64,000 bases of DNA from an uncultured Oscillospiraceae bacterium (GCA_947626265.1 CANQRM010000013.1:1-64000), one strand, 5' to 3'. Positions 1 through 8,504 are shown, numbered from the stretch's first letter. Translations and numbers: made by a program. The notes: generated by a model from the sequence alone, not told the origin.

Positions 1-141
1 CAGCGCATCGGCATGCACTGCCTGGGCTGCGCCTTCGCCACCGGCGAGAGCGTGGAGCAGGCCTGCCGGGCCCACGGGGTGGAGGTCGAGCCCTTTGTGA
101 AGGAAGTAAACGATTACATCGCGGCGCACGCCGAGGCCTGA
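1..141 (+). CDS. DUF1858 domain protein, C-terminal part
   Basis: An open frame enters from the left edge and stops with TGA at 139-141, giving the last 46 residues. It contains GMHCLGCAFATGESVEQAC, which matches the C-terminal half of the DUF1858 family (small proteins with a conserved CxxC pair, often described as hybrid-cluster-protein-associated redox disulfide domains). The CLGC pair is the presumed redox motif. Start and full length lie outside the window. The role is not established; a small redox or metal-binding protein is the family-based inference. Confidence 0.75.
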   Translation, partial: QRIGMHCLGCAFATGESVEQACRAHGVEVEPFVKEVNDYIAAHAEA

Positions 142-150
142 GGCCCACAC

Positions 151-178
151 GCGGCGGGGAACACCCGCCGCTTTTTTA
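151..178 (+). terminator. Intrinsic terminator after the DUF1858 gene
   Basis: Perfect 8-bp stem GCGGCGGG / CCCGCCGC (151-158 with 164-171), 5-nt loop, then six T. It starts 9 nt after the DUF1858 stop codon, and its T-run ends only about 7 nt before the trmK start at 185. Confidence 0.9.
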
Positions 179-184
179 TTGCCT

Positions 185-859
185 ATGATACATCTTTCAC
201 CACGCCTTGCCGCCGTGGCCAAGCTTGTCCCGGCGGGGGCAAAACCCATCGACGTGGGCACCGATCACGCCATGGTCCCCGTGTGGCTGGTCCAGTCGGG
301 GCGCTGCGAACAAGTGCTGGCCACGGACATCCGCTCCGGGCCCCTGAAGAGCGCCCGGGCGCTTCTTGAAAAAACGGGTACCAGTGACCGCATCCGCCTC
401 ATGCAGACCGACGGCCTTGCCGGTATCGGCCCTGCCGACGGCGATACCGTCATCCTGGCGGGCATGGGCGGGGAGACCATGGTCGATATCCTCTCTGCCG
501 CGTCATGGATAAGGGAAGAGGGGGCGCTTCTCATCCTGGAGCCCCAGAGCAAAAAGGCTGACCTGCGCAGGTTTCTCCGGGACAATGGCTATGCAGTCCT
601 GACCGAGCAGCTGGTCCGGGACGCCGGGCGCATCTATCCGGTGCTGACCGCCCGGGGCGGCGAGAGCCGAAGCTATACGGAGACAGAGCTGCATCTGGGC
701 CTGCTGGACCAGGTAGCTAGGGACCCATTATTTGAAGAATACCTGGATATAATGCGCGCCCAGGCGGAAAAGGCCGCGCCCTACGATGAGGCGGCGGCCG
801 CGCTGGTGGAAGAATACGACGAGATCAAAAGGAGGCTCAGCCATGACGACGGTCGGTGA
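185..859 (+). CDS. trmK: tRNA (adenine-N1)-methyltransferase, TrmK family
   Basis: A 224-residue SAM-dependent methyltransferase of the TrmK/YqfN family, which methylates N1 of adenine 22 in bacterial tRNAs. The protein opens with MIHLSPRLAAVAKLVP, followed by the SAM-binding glycine loop (IDVGTDHAMVP) and a motif IV-like segment (VILAGMGGETM), both typical of the family. Start ATG 185 is chosen over an in-frame TTG at 179 because it aligns with the family N-terminus. Neither has a recognisable Shine-Dalgarno (SD), and the upstream terminator ends just before it, so the expression signal is unclear. The 3' end overlaps the Nif3-family gene by 17 nt, a gene pairing common in Firmicutes. Confidence 0.9.
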   Translation: MIHLSPRLAAVAKLVPAGAKPIDVGTDHAMVPVWLVQSGRCEQVLATDIRSGPLKSARALLEKTGTSDRIRLMQTDGLAGIGPADGDTVILAGMGGETMVDILSAASWIREEGALLILEPQSKKADLRRFLRDNGYAVLTEQLVRDAGRIYPVLTARGGESRSYTETELHLGLLDQVARDPLFEEYLDIMRAQAEKAAPYDEAAAALVEEYDEIKRRLSHDDGR

Positions 860-1610
860 CGTATTTGAGCTTTTGAATGAGAAGGCCCCGGTGGCGGGGA
901 AGATGGAGTTCGACAACGTGGGGCTCCTGGTGGGGCACAGCGACAGACCCGTTGCGTGCATTCTCACGGCCCTTGACATCACGGATGAGGTCATAGAGGA
1001 GGCCGCGGAGCTCGATGCAGAGCTCATTGTGAGCCACCATCCGCTGTTTTTTGAACTGAAGACGGTGACAGATGATACCATGGAGGGTCACCTTGCCCTG
1101 TCTCTGGCGGAAAAGAACATCTCCGCCATCTGCATGCACACCAACCTGGACGCGGCCCAAGGCGGCGTGAACGACGCGCTGATGGCCGCCCTGGGCGGCA
1201 AAGTCGAAGCCATTCTTGAGCCGGACACGGCCATCGGCCGCATCGGTGAGCTGCCAAAGGAGGTGCCGTTTTCGGAGTTTCTGCCCTTTGTGAAGAAAAC
1301 GCTCGCCTCCAACGGCCTGCGGTACCATGACGCGGGGAAGCCGGTGAAGCGTCTCGCGGTATGCGGCGGTTCCGGCGGCGGCGATATCGTTCTCGCCGCG
1401 GCGGCGGGGTGCGACACCTACGTGACGGCGGACGTGAAGTACCACCAGTTCCTGGAGGCGAAGCACTTAGGGTTAAACCTCATCGACGCGGACCACTTCT
1501 GCACGGAGAACGTGGTGGTGCCGGTGCTGCATAAATGGCTCACTGGGGCCTTCCCGGAGATCGACGTGCGCGTCTCCCAGGTCCACAAACAGACTGTGCA
1601 ATTCATTTGA
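843..1610 (+). CDS. Nif3-like dinuclear metal center hexameric protein
   Basis: 255 residues of the Nif3/YqfO family, homologous to proteins forming toroidal hexamers with a dinuclear metal site. Metal-ligand motifs are visible: SHHPLFF near the N-terminus, CMHTNLD in the middle and DADHFCTE near the C-terminus. The length fits the compact form without the PII-like insertion found in the roughly 370-residue Bacillus YqfO. Start ATG 843 follows an AAAGGAGG-type ribosome site and overlaps the end of trmK, so the two are translationally coupled. The biochemical role is unsettled; GTP cyclohydrolase 1 type 2 is a legacy name and is not asserted here. Confidence 0.88.
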   Translation: MTTVGDVFELLNEKAPVAGKMEFDNVGLLVGHSDRPVACILTALDITDEVIEEAAELDAELIVSHHPLFFELKTVTDDTMEGHLALSLAEKNISAICMHTNLDAAQGGVNDALMAALGGKVEAILEPDTAIGRIGELPKEVPFSEFLPFVKKTLASNGLRYHDAGKPVKRLAVCGGSGGGDIVLAAAAGCDTYVTADVKYHQFLEAKHLGLNLIDADHFCTENVVVPVLHKWLTGAFPEIDVRVSQVHKQTVQFI

Positions 1611-1614
1611 ATCT

Positions 1615-1644
1615 GTCATAAACGATCCCTCCCGGGCGTATGTT
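1615..1644 (+). promoter_or_regulatory. Candidate SigE-type promoter of spoIVA
   Basis: GTCATAAA at 1615-1622 is separated by 14 nt from CGTATGTT at 1637-1644, fitting the ATA-N16-CATAnnnT pattern of mother-cell SigE promoters with one -10 mismatch. The same octamer GTCATAAA at the same distance precedes yunB. In Bacillus, spoIVA is SigE-dependent. The predicted start site lies about 10 nt before the SD at 1661. Confidence 0.5.
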
Positions 1645-1673
1645 TAAGCAAACATGCCTTGGAGGGATCAAGT

Positions 1674-3146
1674 GTGGACAGCATCTATGAGGATATTGCC
1701 CGCAGGACGGACGGGGACATCTATTTAGGCGTCGTCGGGCCGGTGCGGACGGGGAAATCGACCTTCATCAAGCGTTTCATGGAGACGCTGGTCATCCCCA
1801 ACATCGAAAACGTATATAAGAAGGAGCGCGCCCGCGACGAGCTGCCACAGTCCGGCTCCGGCCGGACCATCATGACGGCGGAGCCCAAGTTCGTGCCGGA
1901 GGAGGCCGCGGAGCTCGTCCTGAGCGCGGAAGTCACCGCCAAGCTCCGGCTCATCGACTGCGTGGGCTACATGGTCCCCGGGGCTGAAGGGCTCTATGAG
2001 GACGGGGCGGAGCGGAAAGTGATGACGCCGTGGTACGACCATGAGATCACCATGACCCAGGCGGCGGAGGAGGGGACACGGAAGGTCATCTCCGACCACT
2101 CCACAATCGGCATCGTCATCACCACCGACGGCACCATCGGGGACATCCCCCGGGAGAACTACCAGGCCGCGGAGGAACGCGTCATCCGAGAGCTCAAGGA
2201 CATCGGAAAGCCCTTCGCCGTCATCGTCAACAGCGCCGAGCCCGCGGGGGAGACTGCCATAGCCCTGGCCGCGCAGCTGAGCGCCCAGTACGACGTGCCC
2301 TGCATGGCCCTGAGCTGCCAGGACCTGGACAGCAAGGACGTGCACGCCGTCATGGAGGCCATATTGTTCCAGTTCCCCCTGCAGGAGCTTTCTCTGTGGC
2401 TGCCCGCTTGGGCGGAGGCGCTGCCGGAGGACTGCGAGCTGGTGCAGACCATCTATCATATGCTCACCGAGGCAAGCGGCAGCATGAACGCCCTGCGGGA
2501 CGCCTACGGCTGCATGGAGACCCTGGCCGCCAGCGAGCTGGTGGGACAGGCGCGCATATCCTCCGTCCAGGCCGGGGCCGGTACGGCCAGCGCCGTGGTG
2601 GAGCTGGAGCAGTCCCTCTACTACCGCACCATCAGCGAGCAGTCCGGCTTCGAGATACGGGACGACGGGGACCTGATGGAACTTTTACGGTCCCTGAAGA
2701 GCGTGAAGACCGAGTACGACCACGTCCACGAGGCCTTGGAGCAGGCCCGGGAGACAGGCTACGGCATCATCATGCCCGGCCCGGAGGAGATGGAGCTGGA
2801 GGAGCCTCAGATCGTGAGCCGCGGCGGGCGCTACAGCGTGCGCCTCAAGGCCAGCGCCCCGGCCATACACCTGTTCCGCACCCATGTGGAGACGGAGGTG
2901 TCCCCGGCGGTGGGAGGGGAGAAGGCGTCAGAGCAGATCGTGAGCTTCCTTCTCCAGGGCTTCGACGGGGACATCAACCGCATCTGGGAGTCCAACATCT
3001 TCGGCAAGTCCCTTTACGACATCGCGGAGGAGGGGCTGACCACCAAGCTGCAGCACATGCCGCCCGCGGCCCGGAAGAAGCTTCGCACCACCATCCAGAA
3101 GCTGGTGAACGACGGCGGCACAAGGCTTATCTGCATCGTGCTTTAA
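1674..3146 (+). CDS. spoIVA: Stage IV sporulation protein A, spore coat basement ATPase
   Basis: 490 residues (Bacillus SpoIVA is 492). SpoIVA is a cytoskeletal-like ATPase that polymerises on the outer forespore membrane in the mother cell and forms the platform for coat assembly and cortex formation. The Walker A motif GPVRTGKSTF is near the N-terminus, preceded by the family signature GDIYLGVVG, with an LRLIDCVGYMVPGAEG switch-like segment after it. The conserved C-terminus ending in LICIVL is intact. Start GTG 1674 is chosen because GGAGGG lies 7 nt upstream; an in-frame TTG at 1659 overlaps that site. Likely monocistronic: a candidate SigE promoter lies upstream and a strong terminator downstream. 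Confidence 0.97.
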   Translation: MDSIYEDIARRTDGDIYLGVVGPVRTGKSTFIKRFMETLVIPNIENVYKKERARDELPQSGSGRTIMTAEPKFVPEEAAELVLSAEVTAKLRLIDCVGYMVPGAEGLYEDGAERKVMTPWYDHEITMTQAAEEGTRKVISDHSTIGIVITTDGTIGDIPRENYQAAEERVIRELKDIGKPFAVIVNSAEPAGETAIALAAQLSAQYDVPCMALSCQDLDSKDVHAVMEAILFQFPLQELSLWLPAWAEALPEDCELVQTIYHMLTEASGSMNALRDAYGCMETLAASELVGQARISSVQAGAGTASAVVELEQSLYYRTISEQSGFEIRDDGDLMELLRSLKSVKTEYDHVHEALEQARETGYGIIMPGPEEMELEEPQIVSRGGRYSVRLKASAPAIHLFRTHVETEVSPAVGGEKASEQIVSFLLQGFDGDINRIWESNIFGKSLYDIAEEGLTTKLQHMPPAARKKLRTTIQKLVNDGGTRLICIVL

Positions 3147-3165
3147 GCTATTGCGCAACAAGGCC

Positions 3166-3208
3166 AAAACGAGGTATAATGCTTAATAAGCGTTATACCT
3201 CGTTTTTC
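3166..3208 (+). terminator. Strong terminator after spoIVA
   Basis: Long, almost perfect hairpin: AAAACGAGGTATAA pairs with TTATACCTCGTTTT around an inner GCTT/AAGC stem, followed by a T-run at 3203-3207. The A-rich 5' flank makes it potentially bidirectional. Confidence 0.93.
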
Positions 3209-3219
3209 TGTTTTCCGAC

Positions 3220-3249
3220 TGAATAGATGTCCCTCGCGGCTCATACTCT
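3220..3249 (+). promoter_or_regulatory. Candidate sporulation promoter of cwlD (SigE or SigG)
   Basis: TGAATA at 3220-3225 and CATACTCT at 3242-3249 give ATA-N16-CATA spacing, as at spoIVA and yunB; TGAATA also matches SigG -35 elements. In Bacillus cwlD is read by both SigE and SigG. The leader would be very short because the SD starts at 3255, which lowers confidence. Confidence 0.4.
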
Positions 3250-3266
3250 TTCCTGAGGTGGGCTAC

Positions 3267-3974
3267 ATGAGGAAAGTATTTCATATAAAATGGTGGCATC
3301 CGCTAGCCGCGGCCGTGTTGCTTGCGGTCTTAGCGCTGTGGGCGCAGGATGACGCCCGGGAGACGGAGGCCGCCGCGCCGCAGCCCGTGCTGGTCATCGA
3401 CGCCGGCCACGGCGGAGCTGACGGGGGCGCGGTAGCCGCCGACGGCACCACCGAGAGCGGCGTCAATCTGGACATCGCCCTGCGGCTGGAGGCCCTGGCC
3501 CGGTTCTGGGGCATTCAAACGGTCATGACCCGGGACAGCGAGGACATAGCGTACCCCGACAGCGCCGCATCCATCGCCGCCAAGAAGGTGGCGGACCAGC
3601 ACGCCCGGGTGGGCCTTGTGAACAACACCCCCGGCGCGGTGCTCTTGAGCATCCACCAGAACAAGTATCCCGCCGCTTCTCCCCACGGCATCCAGGTATT
3701 CTATGGCAAGGTGTCCGGCGGCCAGGAGCTGGCGGAGATGGCACAGGGCAATCTGACGGCCCTGCTGTGCCCGGATAACCGGCGGCTGGCGGCGCCCATT
3801 GGTCAGGACATATACCTTATGAAGAACGTGAACTGCCCCGCCGTGCTGGTGGAGTGCGGTTTTCTATCCAACCCCGGTGACCTGGCGAACCTGAAAACGG
3901 ATACATATCGGATGAAGCTGGCGGCGGTGCTGCTGGGCTCCTATCTGCAATACACGAGAGGAACGATCACATGA
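3267..3974 (+). CDS. cwlD: Spore-cortex N-acetylmuramoyl-L-alanine amidase CwlD
   Basis: 235 residues, Amidase_3 family. An N-terminal hydrophobic segment (about residues 9-27) is a signal anchor. The zinc-amidase motifs follow: DAGHGGADGG (first His), a Glu in TESGVNLDIA, SIHQN (second His) and the catalytic-Glu segment ECGFLSNPGD near the C-terminus. CwlD removes stem peptides during muramic-delta-lactam formation in the spore cortex, which is needed for germination. Start ATG 3267 has GAGGTGG 7 nt upstream; an in-frame GTG at 3258 lies inside that site. The stop overlaps the radA start (ATGA). Confidence 0.93.
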   Translation: MRKVFHIKWWHPLAAAVLLAVLALWAQDDARETEAAAPQPVLVIDAGHGGADGGAVAADGTTESGVNLDIALRLEALARFWGIQTVMTRDSEDIAYPDSAASIAAKKVADQHARVGLVNNTPGAVLLSIHQNKYPAASPHGIQVFYGKVSGGQELAEMAQGNLTALLCPDNRRLAAPIGQDIYLMKNVNCPAVLVECGFLSNPGDLANLKTDTYRMKLAAVLLGSYLQYTRGTIT

Positions 3975-5323
3975 AGGCGCCAAAAAGCGTATTTTTCTGC
4001 TCCGAGTGCGGCTTTGAGACATCCCGCTGGCAGGGCCAGTGCCCCAGCTGCCGGGCCTGGAACACCCTGGTGGAGGCCCCAGCCGCGCCAAAGGCGATGG
4101 AAAAGGCACGGCCTGTCCGCCGGGCCATGCCGAAAAAGCTGGTGGAGCTGGACGACAACGACGAGCTGCGGTTCTCCACCGGCATCCGGGAGCTGGACCG
4201 GGTCCTGGGCGGCGGCGCCGTCCGGGGTTCCATCGTCCTGTTCGGCGGCGCGCCGGGCATCGGCAAGAGCACCCTGCTGCTGCAGGCATGCGGCTCCATA
4301 GACCCGGAGGAGACCATCCTCTATGTGACCGGCGAGGAGAGCGAGCACCAGCTCAAGATGCGCGCCCAGCGCCTGGGGGTGAGCCGGGAGGCACTGCATG
4401 TGCTGGCGGGGACCGACATCAACGATGTGATCGCCGCTATCGAGGACCTGACGCCCCAGATCGTCGTCATCGACTCCATCCAGACGGTATATGACCCCAG
4501 CCAGACCACCGCCCCCGGCAGCGTGGGCCAGGTAAAGCAGTGCGCCATGGAGATCATGCAGCTGGCCAAATCCTCCGGCTTCACCGCATTCGTGGTGGGC
4601 CATGTGAACAAGGAAGGCGCCATCGCCGGGCCCAAAGTATTGGAGCACATGGTGGACTGCGTGCTGTACTTCGAGGGCGACGGGAGCCTCAGCTACCGCA
4701 TATTGCGGGCGGAGAAGAACCGTTTTGGTTCCACCAATGAGATCGGCGTGTTTGAGATGGTCCGGGAGGGCCTTCGGGAGGTGCCCAATCCCTCGGAGGT
4801 CATGCTGGCGGGGCGGCCTGTGGGCGTGCCCGGGACGTGTGTAGCCTGCGTGATGGAGGGAAGCAGGCCCATTCTCGCGGAGGTGCAGGCCCTTGTGACG
4901 CCCACCGGCTTTTCCTCCGCCCGGCGCACCTCCAACGGGTTTGACTATAACCGGCTGTATCTCCTGCTGGCCGTGCTGGAAAAGCGGGGCGGCATGAACG
5001 TCAGCTCCTGCGACGCCTATATGAACATCGTGAGCGGCCTCACCCTGGACGAGCCCGCGGCAGACCTGGCGGCGTGCCTCGCCATCGCCTCAAGCTTCCG
5101 GGATACGCCCCTGCCGGACAAGCTGGCCGCGGTGGGGGAGGTGGGCCTCACCGGGGAGATCCGGGCCGTGCAGGCATTGGATCTGCGTCTATCCGAGATC
5201 GCCCGGCTGGGCTTTACCCAGTGCGTTATCCCCTCCCGCATCCGGGGGGAACTGAAGGTACCTAATGGCCTGGAGCTCATCCGGGTCAAGACCCTGCGGG
5301 AGGCCGTGGAGAAGACGCTGTGA
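3971..5323 (+). CDS. radA: DNA repair protein RadA (Sms), branch-migration helicase
   Basis: 450 residues with the full RadA architecture: an N-terminal C4 zinc finger (CSECG then CPSC), a RecA-like ATPase core with Walker A GGAPGIGKST, the diagnostic KNRFG motif (AEKNRFGSTNE) and a C-terminal Lon-protease-like domain. RadA processes recombination intermediates by branch migration with RecA. The start overlaps cwlD by 4 nt and the stop overlaps the next gene (GTGA), so the three genes form one coupled transcript. Confidence 0.96.
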   Translation: MKAPKSVFFCSECGFETSRWQGQCPSCRAWNTLVEAPAAPKAMEKARPVRRAMPKKLVELDDNDELRFSTGIRELDRVLGGGAVRGSIVLFGGAPGIGKSTLLLQACGSIDPEETILYVTGEESEHQLKMRAQRLGVSREALHVLAGTDINDVIAAIEDLTPQIVVIDSIQTVYDPSQTTAPGSVGQVKQCAMEIMQLAKSSGFTAFVVGHVNKEGAIAGPKVLEHMVDCVLYFEGDGSLSYRILRAEKNRFGSTNEIGVFEMVREGLREVPNPSEVMLAGRPVGVPGTCVACVMEGSRPILAEVQALVTPTGFSSARRTSNGFDYNRLYLLLAVLEKRGGMNVSSCDAYMNIVSGLTLDEPAADLAACLAIASSFRDTPLPDKLAAVGEVGLTGEIRAVQALDLRLSEIARLGFTQCVIPSRIRGELKVPNGLELIRVKTLREAVEKTL

Positions 5324-6012
5324 CGCTCCTGATAGGGAAGAGGTATGAGCCGGAACTGGCTCAAAGCCTTGGGGTGCAGGGCATTGAGGTCATTTGGCTT
5401 CCCGATAATAAGGACATAGACCCGCGCCTCGCCGGCCACGCGGACCTTTCCGTATTCGCCGGCCACGGCCATATAGTGGCGGTACAAGGGGTATATCCAA
5501 CTATTGTTAATTTATTAACTAATAGGGGATATACAGTCATTCAGGCCGAACGGGAGCAGGGACCGAAGTATCCCGATGACGTTGGTCTGTGCGTGTGCGC
5601 TACGGGGAAATATACCTTATATAATCCCAAGACCGTGGACCCGGCCGTGGCGCCGCTGCTCGGCGGCAAACTGGTCCCGGTAAATCAGGGATACACCCGC
5701 TGCGCTGCGGCGGTGGTAGACGACCATTCCATCATCACGGCGGACGCAGGCGTCTCCAGAGCCGCGAAAAACGCTGGGATGGATGTGCTGGACATCGTGC
5801 CGGGCTATATAGAATTAAAAGAATATGACCACGGGTTCATCGGCGGTGCGTCATTTATAATAAATAATAATGTAGTAGCGTTCACAGGAAAACTGACGGA
5901 GCATCCCGACGAGGGACGTATTTACGATTTTCTCGCCAAGCACGGCCAGAAAGCCCTGATCCTGACGGACAGGCCCATATTCGATATAGGCGGCGCCATA
6001 GCCCTCCCCTAA
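5320..6012 (+). CDS. DUF6873-family protein, predicted GME fold
   Basis: 230 residues matching the uncharacterised family called DUF6873, predicted to share the pentein/guanidino-modifying-enzyme fold of arginine deiminases. Visible landmarks are ADLSVFAGHG, QGYTRCAAAVVDDHSIITAD and EYDHGFIGGASF. Active members of the superfamily use a C-terminal Cys nucleophile; the only cysteines here lie before residue 130, so canonical hydrolase chemistry is unlikely. The GTG start at 5320 overlaps the radA stop. Several stretches (around 5500-5535 and 5858-5880) are unusually AT-rich for this window. Function unknown. Confidence 0.7.
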   Translation: MTLLIGKRYEPELAQSLGVQGIEVIWLPDNKDIDPRLAGHADLSVFAGHGHIVAVQGVYPTIVNLLTNRGYTVIQAEREQGPKYPDDVGLCVCATGKYTLYNPKTVDPAVAPLLGGKLVPVNQGYTRCAAAVVDDHSIITADAGVSRAAKNAGMDVLDIVPGYIELKEYDHGFIGGASFIINNNVVAFTGKLTEHPDEGRIYDFLAKHGQKALILTDRPIFDIGGAIALP

Positions 6013-6046
6013 ATTCGGCATAATATTAATTATGCCGAATTATTTG
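6012..6046 (+). terminator. Hairpin terminator after the DUF6873 gene
   Basis: Perfect 12-bp inverted repeat AATTCGGCATAA / TTATGCCGAATT with a 6-nt loop, beginning at the stop codon of the preceding gene. The following tract is T-rich but interrupted, so termination may be partial. Confidence 0.65.
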
Positions 6047-6059
6047 TGTATTTTGCCAC

Positions 6060-6088
6060 TGGACAAGCACCCTCCACTCTGCTATAGT
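6060..6088 (+). promoter_or_regulatory. Predicted SigA promoter of the recombinase gene
   Basis: TGGACA (6060-6065), 17-nt spacer, TATAGT (6083-6088), located between the preceding terminator and the start at 6113. Five of six -35 and five of six -10 bases match consensus. Confidence 0.6.
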
Positions 6089-6112
6089 ACAATATGTTGG
6101 GGGTTCATCGTC

Positions 6113-7087
6113 ATGAGCTATCAAAATGAGGCGCCGCAGGTGATGCGGGAGTTTCTCGTGTACCACGACACCATCAAGGGACAATCGAAACGCACCGTGG
6201 ATTCCTATTTCATGGACCTGCGGACCTTTACCCGGTATCTCTATATTTCCCGGGACATGGTCCCCCGGGACACGGCGCTGGAGGATATCGACATCCGGGA
6301 CGCGAACCTGGACTTTTACGGCAAGGTCACCTTATCGGAGGTCTACGACTTTATGGCCTATCTCTCCCGGGACCGGGGCCTGAACGCCACGTCCCGGGCA
6401 CGAATGATCACCAGCCTGAAGGGCTTTTACGGCTACCTCACCACGAAGACGAAACAGCTCAAAGAAAACCCGGTGCAGGACCTGGACGCACCGAAGCTCA
6501 AGAAGGCCCTCCCCCACTACCTCTCCCTGGAGGAGAGCCAGCGGCTCCTGAATGCCGTGGACGGCAAAAACTCGGAACGGGATTACTGCATACTCTGCCT
6601 TTTCTTAAACTGCGGGCTGCGAATCTCCGAGATGGTTGGGCTGAACCTGACCGACATCCGTCAGGACAGCCTGCTCATCCACGGCAAGGGCAATAAAGAG
6701 CGCGTGGTCTACCTCAATCCCGCCACCGCCAAGGCACTGAACGACTGGCTGGCGGTGCGGAAGGATATCCCCACCGCGGACAAAAAGGCGGTATTCCTCT
6801 CCAACCGGCGGACGCGCATGAGCGTGGACGCGGTGCAGGTGATGGTCCACAAGACCCTTTTGAAGGCGGGCCTGGACGCCAGCCACATCTCCCCTCACAA
6901 GCTGCGCCATACGGCGGCCACCCTGATGCTGCAAAACGGCGTGGACGTGCGCACGCTCCAGGAGGTGCTGGGCCACGAGAGTCTGAACACCACCCAGATA
7001 TACACCCACATCGCCAACGCGGAGTTGAAAAAGGCCGCGGCGGCCAATCCCCTGGCGAATTTTAAGCCCACTGACACGGAGGACTGA
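6113..7087 (+). CDS. Xer-type tyrosine recombinase
   Basis: 324 residues. An N-terminal SAM-like core-binding domain (about 1-110) is followed by the catalytic domain. Tyrosine-recombinase residues are all visible: Arg in NCGLRISEMVG, Lys in GKGNKERVVYL, HKLRHTAA (His/Arg), GHESLNTTQIYTHI (His and the nucleophilic Tyr). Size and motifs fit XerC/XerD chromosome-dimer resolvases. No att sites or cargo are visible nearby, so a housekeeping role is more likely than mobile-element integration; XerC versus XerD cannot be decided. Start ATG 6113 has a GGGGG-type SD 9 nt upstream. Confidence 0.88.
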   Translation: MSYQNEAPQVMREFLVYHDTIKGQSKRTVDSYFMDLRTFTRYLYISRDMVPRDTALEDIDIRDANLDFYGKVTLSEVYDFMAYLSRDRGLNATSRARMITSLKGFYGYLTTKTKQLKENPVQDLDAPKLKKALPHYLSLEESQRLLNAVDGKNSERDYCILCLFLNCGLRISEMVGLNLTDIRQDSLLIHGKGNKERVVYLNPATAKALNDWLAVRKDIPTADKKAVFLSNRRTRMSVDAVQVMVHKTLLKAGLDASHISPHKLRHTAATLMLQNGVDVRTLQEVLGHESLNTTQIYTHIANAELKKAAAANPLANFKPTDTED

Positions 7088-7093
7088 TCGGAC

Positions 7094-8494
7094 ATGGTAT
7101 TTTCCAGCATCCTCTTCATGTTCATATACCTGCCCGTGGTGCTGGCAGTGTATTACATCTGCCCGGTCCGCTGGCGGAACGTGTGGCTGTTCGCCGTGAA
7201 CCTGGTGTTCTACGGCTGGGGCGAGCCGGTGTATATCCTGCTGATGCTCCTGTCCATCTGCATCAACTATGTCTCCGGCCTGCTCATCGGCAGATACCTG
7301 CCCGACGCCCGGCCAAAGGCCAAGCGGGTGCTCATTATCAATACCGTCCTCAACCTGGGCATCCTGTTCTTCTTCAAGTACTTTGACCTGATGGCGGAGA
7401 CCTTGAGCATGATACCCGGCGTGGATATCCCCACCCTGGGTCTTGCCCTGCCCATCGGCATCAGCTTCTACACCTTCCAGACCATGAGCTACCCCATCGA
7501 CGTGTACCGGGGTGACGGCCACGTACAGCGCAATTTCATCAAGTTCGGCACCTTCGTGGCCCTCTTCCCCCAGCTCATCGCCGGCCCCATCGTCCGCTAC
7601 AAGGATATCGCCGACCAGCTGGACGAGCGCCACGAGACGCTGGACAAGTTTGCCTCCGGCGTGGAGCGGTTCGTGGTGGGCCTTGGGAAAAAGGTCCTCA
7701 TAGCCAATAACGTGGGCATGCTGTGGGATGTTTACGCCAATACCCCCGCCTCGGAGCTCACCTTTGCCGGGGCATGGATGGCGGCCGTCGCCTTCTCGCT
7801 GCAGATATACTTCGACTTCTCCGGCTACTCCGACATGGCCATCGGCCTGGGCCGCATGCTGGGGTTTGAGTTCCTCGAGAACTTCAACTACCCCTATATC
7901 TCCCGGACCGTGACGGAGTTCTGGCGCCGGTGGCATATGAGTCTCGGCACCTGGTTCCGGGACTACGTGTATATCCCCCTGGGCGGCAGCCGGAAAGGCC
8001 TGCCCCGGCAGATGCTCAATCTGCTGATCGTCTGGGCGCTGACGGGCCTGTGGCACGGGGCCAGCTGGACCTTCCTCTTCTGGGGGCTCTACTATGCCTT
8101 CTTCCTGGTGCTGGAAAAGATGTTCCTTTTAAAATGGCTGGACAGGCTCCCCCGCTTCGTGGGCCATATCTACACCCTGCTCATCGCCATATCCGGCTGG
8201 GTCATCTTCCAGCAGACCAGCGTGAGCCAGACCATGGTGTTCTTTAAGGCCATGTACGGCTTTGGTCAGGCGGGCTTCATCGCCGGGAAGGACCTGTATT
8301 ACCTTGCCGGGTTCGGGGCGCTGCTCCTGGTTGGCTGCGTGGCCAGCCTCCCCGCGGGCCGAGCGCTGTTCAAAAAGTTGCCGGAGAAGTGCCGGGCCAT
8401 CGCGGCGCCGGTGCTGATCGCGGTGGTGCTGGTTGTATCCACGGCGTATCTCGTTGACTCCACCTACAACCCCTTCCTCTACTTCCGCTTCTGA
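7094..8494 (+). CDS. MBOAT-family O-acyltransferase (AlgI/DltB-like)
   Basis: 466-residue polytopic membrane protein of the membrane-bound O-acyltransferase family. The conserved segments WRRWHMSLGTWFRDYVYIPL and TGLWHGASWTF carry the two family histidines, the second being the presumed catalytic one. Such proteins move acetyl groups across the membrane to modify exported polysaccharide or wall polymers. The next gene, 10 nt downstream, encodes the extracytoplasmic DHHW partner, giving a complete AlgI/AlgJ-type acetylation pair. The acceptor polymer is not identifiable, since no glycan synthesis genes are adjacent. Confidence 0.93.
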   Translation: MVFSSILFMFIYLPVVLAVYYICPVRWRNVWLFAVNLVFYGWGEPVYILLMLLSICINYVSGLLIGRYLPDARPKAKRVLIINTVLNLGILFFFKYFDLMAETLSMIPGVDIPTLGLALPIGISFYTFQTMSYPIDVYRGDGHVQRNFIKFGTFVALFPQLIAGPIVRYKDIADQLDERHETLDKFASGVERFVVGLGKKVLIANNVGMLWDVYANTPASELTFAGAWMAAVAFSLQIYFDFSGYSDMAIGLGRMLGFEFLENFNYPYISRTVTEFWRRWHMSLGTWFRDYVYIPLGGSRKGLPRQMLNLLIVWALTGLWHGASWTFLFWGLYYAFFLVLEKMFLLKWLDRLPRFVGHIYTLLIAISGWVIFQQTSVSQTMVFFKAMYGFGQAGFIAGKDLYYLAGFGALLLVGCVASLPAGRALFKKLPEKCRAIAAPVLIAVVLVVSTAYLVDSTYNPFLYFRF

Positions 8495-8504
8495 GGTGAA
8501 CGCT

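Noticed and set aside
179..184. TTG 179 as trmK start
   Set aside because: Lies next to the T-run of the terminator and adds only two residues outside the family alignment.
6113..7087. Xer-type recombinase as integrase of a genomic island
   Set aside because: Neighbours are housekeeping genes, no tRNA or direct-repeat att sites are visible, and the size fits chromosomal XerC/D.
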